A DNA stretch of 64,000 nt, from contig NC_134034.1 of the NCBI RefSeq assembly GCF_964204645.1, positions 2,574,072 to 2,638,071 of the forward strand. Reading direction: 5' to 3'. Origin of the DNA: Tubulanus polymorphus. Its lineage: Eukaryota; Nemertea; Palaeonemertea; Tubulaniformes; Tubulanidae. This document shows, piece after piece, positions 37,540 through 49,200 of this stretch. Each line of letters begins with the position of its first letter. Within the stretch, counting starts at the first letter, position 1. The position numbers and the translations under genes were made by a program. The notes under the pieces are model-generated. The model saw only the letters and a list, made by a program, of their open reading frames with translations. It ran no database searches and was not told the origin of the DNA.

Positions 37540-37975
37540 CAGTTCCAAAGTTATGGCTTAGACCAATTTAAAACCATCTTAGTTCTGTAACCAATCTAAC
37601 AACTTAATACCAGTCTTAAAATTCAAGACCATTTTTGGACTTAAGTCTCAACTCAGGAACCAGCAACTGGGGCCAGTTGCAAAGTCGTGACTTAAGCTCA
37701 AAAGTGGTCTTAACTTGTTAGATTGGCCACAGAACTGAGTTGGTCTTAGAATGGTCTTAAATCTAAGCCATGACTACGCAACTGGCGTTCCAGAGTTGTG
37801 AATTAAGAGTTGAATCACAGGACCTGGGGCCAGTTGCACAGTTGTGACTTAAGTCCAAAATTGGTCTTAAATCTTAAGACTGGTCTTACGTTGTTAGATT
37901 GGCTATAGAACTATGTTGGTCTTAGACTGGTCTTAAATACAAGCCATGACTGTGCAACCAGCCCCAGGTTCCAGA
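37540..37975. mobile_element. Three adjacent foldback elements of the GGGGCCAGTTGC family
   Basis: Three consecutive ~120-150-bp copies, each with GGGGCCAGTTGCAYAGTYGT, GACTTAAG at one side and CTAAGCCATGACTRYGCAAC at the other, and GTTAGATTGGCTATAGAACT inside. They lie upstream of GALNT11, between divergent genes. Confidence 0.75.
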
Positions 37976-40100
37976 GTTTTGAGTTATAGTTAATCATAGT
38001 TCCCAATTTCAGAGTTGCGAGTTATAGATAACTCACAGTTCATTTTCAATGTTATAACTGATAGAGTCTTAAGTGTCCGCGGCACTGGATCCAGGCAATC
38101 AGTTCGAAAATCAGTAATAACGAACACCGATATCTACTTACACTATTTGTAACTTCTCTACAGTCGCGTATTAAATCAGATTTCACGGATGTCACAAGCT
38201 AACTATTCACACTGTAATCGATGACGAGCTTTGTGAGCGCGGTGGCGGTGACAGCTTGCTGCTTCAGGGACCACCATCTGATCAGACAATCATCATGCCT
38301 TATCATCTAGTAAAGCCGGCGCGGCTGTTGAATGAAGAGAAAATGACGTTGATTCGAAGCCACGGTCTCGAGTCGCAGATGTGATGCGCGATCTCTGCGC
38401 TGAGCGATCAAGGTGCAACTGGTATTAATATTATCAGGCTGAGATAAAACGATTTATTTCTCCTAATCAGCAAAGGGTTTATTTTGTATACTGAAATGAA
38501 ATTTGTAATCAGTTCATTTCCTTAATTGCCGGGTCTGTTATTGTTAGCTTGATCATGATTTTTAAAAAAGTAATGTACAGGGTAGATAGGCGGCCGGCCG
38601 GGTCAACTTTAAATTCAGCAGATACGAGAAAAAAGGTATCAATTTTTTAGCCTTTGTTTAATTAAGACTTAATCATGATTAGGCAATTAAAGTGAGGAAC
38701 TGCCCACAGGCCAGGGTCTGACCGCTGGCTCCCACTTTTAAAACGCCTCAAGCCAAGGTTTGGACTCAGACCAAGGCTGTGGTCTAAAGCAATCTATCCA
38801 AATAGGGTTGGAATAATCGGTATCTAAATAGTCTATAGGGGTTAATTCCTTTGAAGGTTTTCAAAATGTAGGGTTCATAAACACTTAGATCATAGTTTAC
38901 AAAAAATAGTCTGTAACACGGCAGTGCAGCGTCTACACCACAGTGCAGTGTCTACACCACAGTGCGATGTAAATTGGTGACAACTTTGCTAAGTGCGATC
39001 TGCATATCGGTGTGCTGATGTTATTAGTTTTATTTCTATTGAAAGATGTCAGAACCTTTTCTCAAACATGGTGAAATAATAAGTAATTAACGATACACCG
39101 CACTGCAGGGTAGGCGCACTGTATGCCTAGTTATACCACACACTGGGGTGGAATTTCTTAAAAGATTTTAAAATCATCTCCAGCGCCTTCGGGAACAAAT
39201 TAGTCAGCACTGAATGGTTAAATCTCTATGGAATTGGGTTCCAATGAAACTATTCTGTCAAGGGCTGCAAGCTAGGGGGCGCGTTAGTAGTCCCAGAGTA
39301 AAAATCGTGTGCAACTTTTAAGGTTCAGTAAGGTATTTAAGGGTTTATTAGAGATTAAGCCTTTAAGCCCCCTTGGCCTGGATTGGCCCGCATGCCATGA
39401 CGGCCACAAACACTAAACAGAATGGAGGTGGTCCGAGTCCGAGGGCCGATTATCAAAAACTGGCGTTAAAAGGTTGAAACATTAAGGGTCTATAGACTGA
39501 ATTGTCTGTTAATTGAAAAACTGATAAACAATAAAATTGATCACGGATAATACGAAAGTTGACACTTAAAGGATCAATTTAGTAAATTGAATTGAATTTG
39601 ATTTAAAATGAAACGCGTTTGAATACGATTCAAACAGTTTAGAAATGCAAACATAGATGCAAATCAAAGTCAGTGGCTTTAGAAACATAACTGATGTGTT
39701 TAAAGTTCTGATCAATATACAAAAATGTAGAATTTAATAGAAAATCGAACGTCGTACTCACTCACCGTCAGGTGCTGCCACCAAGCGGCTGAAACTGTCA
39801 ATTATAGTTTGATATTCGTCTTTAACGTAATTTGATACTGAATTCGAATATCGCGGGTCTTTGTCTTTGGGGTGATTTTTTTAACCGATTTTGTTACCAA
39901 GAAGATGACAATAAATATTAGTTTGAATTTATCAAACTTTTTCTTTGACTTCCTCTTTCTCTATCCCCTTTTTATTTCTCTTGTCTTCCATCTTTATCCC
40001 TCGATATCTTTACGACTAAATTATCATGATCTCGTATCGTTTTTTTTTACATTCGTAAAAATGAAACGAGCCTGTAATAAAGTTTAAATTTGAATTGGAT
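37976..40100. other. Intergenic region between divergent GALNT11 and AF10 genes
   Basis: Holds a decayed reverse piggyBac-like MITE at ~38900-39215 (ACACCGCACTGCAG, CAGCACTGAATGGTTAAA). The rest (38000-38880, 39220-40090) is AT-rich sequence with no supported gene. A GC-richer patch at 38215-38420 could be the GALNT11 promoter. Confidence 0.5.
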
Positions 40101-40121
40101 TTGTCGCGGGATCGGAAATTG

Positions 40122-40165
40122 TGCGCGTGCGCACTGGCGGCGGTATTTATAATTCTATTTCCGGT
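40122..40165 (+). promoter_or_regulatory. AF10 promoter elements: NRF1 site and ETS site
   Basis: TGCGCGTGCGCA at 40122-40133 fits the palindromic NRF1 consensus YGCGCAYGCGCR on the opposite strand. ATTTCCGGT at 40157-40165 is an ETS core. Both lie 55-100 bp before the start codon, in a short GC-rich, TATA-less segment. Confidence 0.5.
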
Positions 40166-40185
40166 AATGGTTGGTGTTGTTTGAG

Positions 40186-40224
40186 ATGTTGTCTATTCTG
40201 CTGATAATGCCACGAGTAAAATGA
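40186..40224 (+). promoter_or_regulatory. uORF whose stop overlaps the AF10 start codon
   Basis: ATG at 40186 (and in frame at 40207) reads 12 codons to TGA at 40222-40224, overlapping the AF10 ATG at 40221 as ATGA. A second tiny uORF is ATG GTT GGT GTT GTT TGA at 40167-40184. It may limit initiation if the transcript starts upstream of 40167. Confidence 0.45.
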
Positions 40225-43200
40225 AGGAAATGGTTGGTGGCTGTTGCGTATGTTCAGATGAGAGAGGTTGGACTGAAAACCCGTTAGTTTATTGTGATGG
40301 CCAGGGCTGTAACGTGGCCGTACATCAAGGTAATGTACCCTCTCCCGACCTCTACCCCCCTCCACCAGCAATCAAGCATCACCATCTCCTGATGAGAGAC
40401 CATCATTAGTCCAGTAGGGAGTCCCCCTTCCTCCAGTCCATTTAGTTTCTTTCTAAATTCTATTGGATGTAATCACCACGGTTTTTAGCACCCTCCCCCG
40501 GCAGGGATTCGAACCTGGCATCGAGATTGTCACCAGTAGTCACCAGTACAAAACCCTACATGCGAAACTCTTCTTCGGCCGCTTCTATCAGATTTACAGA
40601 TTATGATTCTATTCAGGAATAGATAGAGACCAATCAATAAGGACTCTGAATTACAAACTGTCGGTAAAAGTGCAGATCCGCACCTCTCCGCGTAAACGGT
40701 TCAATCAATTACTTAAATATCATTGTTTAGGATTCAAAATGTCATCAGCAATTCAGTACATTGTCAATGGCTAATTTTAAGATATCTTCACTAGAGAGAG
40801 TATAGAGATTTTAGCCTGGATTCTGTCATTCAGCAGATTGCGTCAATCACGAGAGGTGCGGATCTGCACTTTTACCCAAACTGTCTACCGGCCGCTTCTA
40901 TCAGGTTTACAGATTATGATTCTTTTCCGGAATAGATTGAGACCAATCAAAAGGACTCTCTGGATTACAAACTGTCTTATCGGCCGCTTCTATCAGGTTT
41001 ACAGGTTATGATTCTATTCCAGAATAGGTTTTGCGGTCGAAATTACTTGATATGATATTTATTTTCAGCTTGTTATGGTATCGTGCAAGTCCCCACCGGC
41101 CCGTGGTTTTGTCGTAAATGTGAATCGCAAGAGCGAGCCGCCCGGGTGGTAAGTCAAAATTTGGCCATTTCTCGTAGATCTAGTCCATCTTGGCTGATTT
41201 AGATTGTGAGAAGCATCTGGTTTGATTCGACCATGTTTTAAAGGTGAAACTAAAAGAGCAATTTGAAAGTCGTCAGTGTTCGGTCACAGTTTGTATCAAT
41301 GTGAATATTCTTCAGAACGAGTTCATCGTAGATGATTAAAATCAGTCGCGTTTAACCCTTTCAGTGCTGACTGATTAATACCCTAAAGTGCTCGGGATTA
41401 TTTGAAAATTTTGAAAAACTCCACCCTAGTGTGTTGAATAACGCGAATACCACTATAGTGTCTACACTGCGGTGCGGTGTATCGTTAGTTACTAATATTT
41501 CACTATGTTTGACAGGTGCTGCCATCTTTCAATAGAGATAAAAACTAACTACATCAATACACTGCAGTGCAGTGTACTAGCAAAATCCATCAGCGATTCA
41601 TACACCACACTGCGGTGTAGACGCACTGATAGGGTTAACCCTTTCAGTGCGGACTAATTAATACCCGAAAGTAATCTCAAGAGTTTAGAAGCCAAATCAT
41701 CTTTTTCCCTCGTCGTAAACGGCTTCGAAAATGTCAAAACAACATTTCCATCTGCTGAATTTCATTTCAATCCTTGTATTCTTCTATTTTGCGTTGATTT
41801 TGCAGAAATGTGAACTTTGTCCGTCGAAAGATGGCGCTTTGAAGCGAACAGACAACGGAGGTAAGAAAAATCCGAGAAACCTTTCAGTTTTTTGGCTACG
41901 TGGGAAGAATGTACTGAAAAATCAGGCCACTGTCCTTAAAAGAAGAAAATTGTACCCTGAGTATAATCCGGCCAAGCTCCGCATGAAAAAACCTCAAACT
42001 GCAGATGTATTCTTAAAAAGCTACGAATAAGGGAAGAAAGATTGTTTACATGAACCAAAAAGAAATTCCGAGTTATGATTTGAAGGAAATTTTAGTATTT
42101 AGATTTATCTGATGATCCTACTACTAATTTGATATCTGATGTTGAAATGGGAAGTCTAAGCGCTCCCTGATCATCCCTATGATTCATTGATTATTTAAAA
42201 GATTCTTAAGAGAAAATGCCTGAAACTGCTTGAAAGTCCTTTAATTTGAGCTAAACGCCCAAAACTCCTTCAATTTTGAGTGATAGGCAAGTAGTAGATA
42301 CTCCAGGGGCCAGTTGCACAGTCGTGACTTAAGTCCAAAAGTGGTCTTAAATCTTAAGACTGGTCTTAAGTTGTTAGAATGGCTATAGAACAAAGTTGGT
42401 CTTAGAATGGTCTTAAGCCTAAGCCCAGTCTATGGAACCGGTCCCAGAAGTTGTACATTAGGCTCCTATGCCTAAATCGGTACAATTGCGACAGTAAGTG
42501 TTTAATAGTGAAGGGGATAAAAATTTGCTTACGAAACCACTGAATTAACAGTTTTACCGAGACGGTACCAATTTAGGAGGAGTCTACGGTAATTTGAGGT
42601 ATGAAAGTGTGAAGCAGACGCTTCCTCAAAATTTGAAATTTTCTCCTCGATAAGTCAATGATTGATCAGTAGGTAGGGACCCTGAATCAGCAGAACCGAG
42701 ACGAAAAAATCAAACCCCGCTTTCATGATCGAAACGCTAAAACGAATCGGATGATTTTCTATTTTCATGTTTTGTCACCGCGTACGCCGTTGTCTAGGTT
42801 GGGCTCACGTTATATGCGCCCTCTATATTCCGGAAGTGCGGTTCGGTAACGTGGCGACGATGGAACCGATCATCGTACATTCAATTCCACACGATCGGTT
42901 CTATAAGGTACACACAGGTGGCGCCGGCGTGCGGTGTTACGGTGCTCGCTGTGTCAATGTATTGTAATATTATTGTATTTATTTATTGCTGTTAGACGGG
43001 GGTGAATCTGTCCGGTGGCGGGGATTGGTTGCGCGACAAATTTTACTTTCTAAGCAAAGGGCTATTTTGCTGTCTTATGACTAGAGGCAACAGTTTGGGT
43101 TAAAAAAATGGGAGCAGTATTTTGCTGTCAAGGCAGGGGTGGATTTGCTGTCTAAAAGAGGGGCTGGTTTTGCTGTCTGAATAGTAGACAGTGATGCTGG

Positions 43201-46200
43201 AGGACATAGTGCTTTACTGCCTAGCAGGGGTTGGTTTTGCTGTCTAAAAGAGGGGCTGGGTTAATTGCTGTCTAAAAGAGGGGCTGGTTTAATTTTCTGT
43301 CTAAAAGAGGGGCTGGTTTTGCTGTCTGAATAGTAGACAGTGATGCTCTAGGACATGGCGCTTTACTGCTTAGCAGGGGATAGTTTTGCTGTCTAAAAGA
43401 CAGGTGGTTTTGCTGTCTAGTAGAGGCTGTCTTGAAATGGCACAGTACAGTGTTGTCTATCTGGGAGATGGTCTCACTTTCTGGAGACTGTGACGATTCA
43501 GCTGTCTAAGGGGATCATGTTTTACTGTCAAGGAGGGGCAGAATCCTGGCCGTGTTTTGTGAAACTGCTATTATTTTCATGGAATGTTTCGTATTAATTT
43601 AGTTTCGATGTTGTTTTGTTTTTTTATTTTCTATCTCTGTGTCTCTGTCTCACGGTGTGTTGTGTTTGTGGATGATGTGCGCGGTACGTACAGGTGGTTG
43701 GTGTCACGTGGTTTGCGCTCTATTTATACCGGAGGCGTGGTTCGGTAACGTGCAGACGATGGAGCCGGTCATCTTACACCAAATACCACCCGACCGTTTC
43801 AACAAGGTTGGTACCCTCCCCCCTCACTGAACCACCCCAAATTTAATATTTTGCGACAAAGATTAATTCTTTTCCGATATTTCTTTACCCTATTGTCAAA
43901 TTAAACCCTGAACTGTCGAACCGGGTCCCCTGCACTCCTTTCGTACTTGTTTTTGCACATTTATATCTATCCTATGTTAGTACGTACGCCCAGATACTAG
44001 GCTCAGGATTCGGCATCCAACTGTACCCTTAGAATTCTAAAGTTTTAGTTTTTCTTGATGTTCTGAATGTTTTGGATTAGGTTTCTTTTTCAAATCGTTT
44101 AAGTTAGTTCTTTTTCTTGTAAACAAAAAAAATTGGCTAAATTTGGAATTAATTGTAAATATTTAGAACAAAAAAGGTTGTTTGAAAATTAAATGCCAAA
44201 TTGAAATCGATTTTCACGATAAAATCAGCTTAATCCGGATTATTCGGATAAAAATTCCAGGATTCGATACAAATCAATTGTTACCGGATTAAACCGATTC
44301 CTATTTTAAGCGGGTTTTACCACGCCGCGTTTAAATTCTTTAACGAAAACGTTCGTTCGAATTTGATTTCCAGGCGTGCTATATCTGCGAGGAACAGGGT
44401 CGAGAGGGTAAGGCTTGCAGCGGCGCGTGTATGCAGTGCAATCGAAACGGATGCAAACAACATTTCCACGTTACATGGTAAGCGTTCGACCCGCCAGGGA
44501 TGGGGGGTCAGATTGGTGAGAGGAGAATTTTGAAAAATAGATCCGTCTGCTCGAGGGGGGAATTATTGTGAAAAAAGTGAATAATCGGAAAAGTGTGTGA
44601 AAATTTCATGAAAAGTGTCCGTCAAATAATTTTGATCCCTATTTTATACCATACACCGTGGAGCTCGGAATTTATGAACAAACTGCGTTTAAAGTTCGAG
44701 CAATTAGATTTGAATCTGTCCAGATCGTGATAGATAGTTATGGAATAGTATGCGAACAAAAATTATGTTAGTTCTAAAATGTTTTGTTTCAGTGCTCAAG
44801 CGAAAGGTTTATTGTGCGAGGAAGCAGGCAGTTATAACGATAACGTCAAGTACTGCGGATACTGTGCTTATCATTATAAAAAACTGGTAAGTACCGATGC
44901 TTACCACAATCCAACCTTCATAAATTCTCTGGATGTCCTGCAGTTGTTGTCCTACTGCGCGTTAGCGACACCTGGTGGATCTTGACATGCCACAAATGGA
45001 ATCTATAACCGCAGTGGTTGACGTCTTACTGCACTTTAGCGACACCTAGTGGATCCTCTCTTGCCACAGGTGGAATCTTCGAGTCATAGTAGCTGATATC
45101 CTGCTGTATTCTAGTGACACCTGGTGGATCCTCACTTGCCACAGGTGGAATCCTCTATTGCCGCAGTAGTTGATGTCCTACTGCACACTAGCGACACCTG
45201 GTGAATCCTCACTTGACTCAAGTGGAATCCTCTATTGCCGCAGTTATTGATGTCCTACTGCACACTAGCGACACCTGGTGAATCCTCACTCGACACAAGT
45301 GGAATCCTCTATTGCTGCAGTAGTTGATGTCCTACTGCACACTAGCGAAACCTGGTGGATCTTTACTTACCACAAATGGAATCTATAACCGCAGTGGTTG
45401 ACGTCTTACTGCACTTTAGCGACACCTAGTGGATCCTCTCTTGCCACAGGTGGAATCTTCGAGTCATAGTAGCTGATATCCTGCTGTATTCTAGTGACGC
45501 CTGGTGGATCCTCACTTGCCACAGGTGGAATCCTCTATTGCCGCAGTAGTTGATGTCCTACTGCACACTAGCGACACCTGGTGAATCCTCACTTGACTCA
45601 AGTGGAATCCTCTATTGCCGCAGTTATTGATGTCCTACTGCACACTAGCGACACCTGGTGAATCCTCACTCGACACAAGTGTAATCCTCTATTGCTGCAG
45701 TAGTTGATGTCTTACTAGAGACACTTGGTGGATCCTCACTAACCGTAAATGGTATCCTTTATTGCCGCAGTAGCTTTGAACAGTAAAGAAACAGAACACC
45801 CACACTGTAGTGGTGCTCAAGAGAATAAAAATGAAACAATTGATCTTTCATAATAAACATATTGAACAGATGTTTTGATCTGCGTCGTGTATTGAATGCT
45901 CAGTACACGTATCGGTATGTATATATAGTGTGGCTGAAATTTTGCTCATTTCATCAATTTCAGAAAAAAGACAGCCACATCAAAACGATCCCGGCGTTCA
46001 AACCGGTTCCGTCGTCTGCCGGCACGACGCCCGACGGAACGCCCGAGAAAAACAACGGACAAGTGAAACTGTCGTCGAATCCGCGAGTTCACGTGAGTAG
46101 TTCAAATAGAAGCAGCAGACGCTCGGGTCCACAGAATTTGGAATTTTATCCTTCATAACTGCTTAAACCCGGTAATGGCCGATCTGTAGGGATCCCCCGT

Positions 46201-49200
46201 CAAGGTCCCTAAGACTCCTTGATTGCTTGAAAAGTCCTTCTAAACCTAAAATATTTTTCAAGGTACTTTACAAAGAACAATATCCTTGAATTTGAGCAAA
46301 ATGCCCATAGGCCCTTGAAAACTTGAGGTTTTGTGAAATATTCAATTTTTAGGCCTTAGTTATATACTACACAGATTCTACCGAATTTAATGGTTTACTG
46401 AGATAAACTGTACCGATTCAGGAGGAGTCTGCTGTGATCATTGGGGTATGAAAGTGATGCAGACACTCATCGAAATTTTAAAATATCTCCTGGAAAACTC
46501 CTCTTGAATTCTGGAATGACTGATTTGTAGGGACCCTGCCTGTAAATGGAAAAGGGAGGAGGGACCTTCGACGATTCGTTTATCGGGAAGTTGCGATTTT
46601 CATTTTCTTTCCGTTTCCTCTCTGGCAGATACGCGACATCAGAAACTCGAAACAGTTCAACGAGGCCGGACTGAACCTGACTGTAACGATACCGCCGGTA
46701 TCCGTGACAACAGCGGCGGTGACCTCGTCGTCATCGTCTGCTACCCACCAGCAGACGGCGTCGCCGTCCGGCGGTAACTACGCTTCGAAATTCACGACGG
46801 CGAATTTCGTCGAAACGACCATCGTTAAAACGGCGGCCGCGGACTCTTCGTTGGCGACGGCGGCGGACTCTTCGTCGGCGCCGGTGCGCAAAACGAACCG
46901 TAATAATGCGGACGCCGCGGACTCGTCGCCGGCGCCGACGCGTAAACCCACAAATCGCACTAGCGGCGCCACCTCGGGTAAAACGTTGAATCGATCGGAC
47001 AGCGCGAGTTCGGCGTCGACGTCCGCGTCGACCGAGGTCGCGGCCGAATCATCGTCGACGTCGTCGAATCTGAAAACGACGCCCTCTAGTAGTTTAGTTT
47101 CGTTGAGCGGAAACGACGTTAAAATCGAACCGACGACGACGACCGAGTCAGTCGCGTCGTCGTCGTCGAATAAAGAGGGCAGCACCGTCGCGGCCAGTAC
47201 GTCTTCCGTTGTAGCTCGCACGTCTGCTCTCGTCTTCGCCGGCAGTAATAATCGACTGGTGGTGACACCTGCTGGTATGGATACGAATCAATCTAAATCG
47301 TCGGGATTAACGATCGATGTAACCACGGTAACGACGGAGCCGTCTGCTGCTGCTGCTGCTGCTTCGAACAAACGACAACGCGGGAAGTAAGTAGTAAAAG
47401 CAGCCACCAGGGGGCGTATTTCATGACGATTATTGTTTATTTGCGCTTGTCCTTGACTCCTCCATTGCAATGCCTGAGGAGGATTCCTTTGACACATCCA
47501 TTGCTAGAAGACTCCTCCAGGACTCCATAACTCCTCCAGGACTCCTCCATTGCTTGAGGACTCCCTGACACCTTCAGTGATAGAAAACACATGGATATTC
47601 CTCCATTGCTAGAGCATGCTTAGAGTCCTCCATTGCTAGGAATCTTCCCTTGCTAGAGGACTCCTTAGTTTCTGGCGGACTCCTTCATTGCAAAAGGATT
47701 ATTGCTAAAGGACTCTCCTGGAGTCATTGACTCCTCCATCGCTTGAGCACTCATTGACTCCTTCCTCCATTGCCAGGGGAAGAATCTCGACTCATCCATG
47801 GCTAGAGGAGTTGTTGATTGCCAGATGAGGAATCCTCAATTGCCATAGAAGGAATCTTTGAATCCTCAATTCACAAAAAAGGAATCATCGACAGCTGTCG
47901 CAAAGCGTACCCTGTTCCTGATAACTATTACTCTTTGTAGGTCGTCCGATAAAGGAAATCGCAAACGATCGAAAAAATCTGAGATATCGGTCGCCGCAGC
48001 GACAGGGGCTTCATCGGCGGCATTGTTGACGAACGGTATCGTAACTCCCGCGGCGACCGCGGCGGCGTCGTCAGTGGTGCCCCCTACGAGTAACGGTCGC
48101 GCGAAAACGGTGAAGGATATACTGGCGAGCGGGGTCGGCACCGGCGTAGGTGGCGCCGGCGCGGGCTCGCCGCAAATCAGTCCGAATCATAACAACAAAC
48201 AACACGACGTTGCTAAAACTAATAATGTAGTTGTTAAACACGAAGGGTAAGTGTGTGAGAGGACAGGGCGGGCGAGGAGGGGGTAGGCAGTGTTTTCAAT
48301 AAGAGCCAGGTCCCAGACCCGTCTGTCATTTCTTAAGGACCCGCCTGTTTTTTCAAACCAGCTTTCGTTTCAGGTACTGTGACATATTATGGGACCCTCC
48401 TGTTTTTCAAATGGACCTGGCTTGTTAATTTCTTATTGAAAACACTTGAGGGGTGGAGATTATAACCCACGAGGGAAGTAGCTAAATTCGATAGCTCGTA
48501 CAGTGGAACCTTGTTACAACACACTGCAAGGCCCAGTTTCACAAAAACGATTAAGGCCTAAATCGATTTAAGATAAACTGAATTAACGAAGAAATTAAAC
48601 CGATTTAAGAGTTAAACCTTTTTGTGAAACTGGACCCAGGGGACTAGAAGATTGTAAGCTAGTATGGAAGTATTGTAGTTGTCCTAATATCGGGGTTCGC
48701 ACCAGTCTTTGGAGGTCCTTAAAATGTTGAAATGGGAATTGCTGGGTCCATTGGACTTTTCAAAGAAAATCAAGGTTACTAATTACTAAAAAACCAACAG
48801 TTAGTCTCGACATCTATTTACGGAAGTGCTATTATCTATGCTGGGAATTCAAGATAGCTCGTGCGGCTTGTTGCGTTGGATTGTCCTCTATTTATTTTTT
48901 TTGGTTAGATGTTATGAATTTCCTTTCAGCGCGTCGAGTTCCTTGAGCCCTAATTCTCAGATCTCTCAACAGAGTACGCCGCTGTCGTCTTTACCCGGAC
49001 ACGCTAGGGGTAAGTCTAGCACCGCCAATAAGTCGACTCCCCGTCTTAGGCTTGACTCGACTATAATTCAATCATTGAAGATATTCGCGTTCGTTTTTCT
49101 AGGAAGTGGAGAAACGGCTTTAACGTTTAGTTCCGATGGACATTTAACTGGTGGTGAGTATTCTATTTGCATTCGCTATTTATCATCAAAATCAATATTA

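Noticed and set aside
46778-47221. 147-codon minus-strand ORF opposite the large AF10 exon
   Set aside because: A shadow of the Ser/Thr/Ala-rich coding exon; its low-complexity codons keep the opposite frame open.
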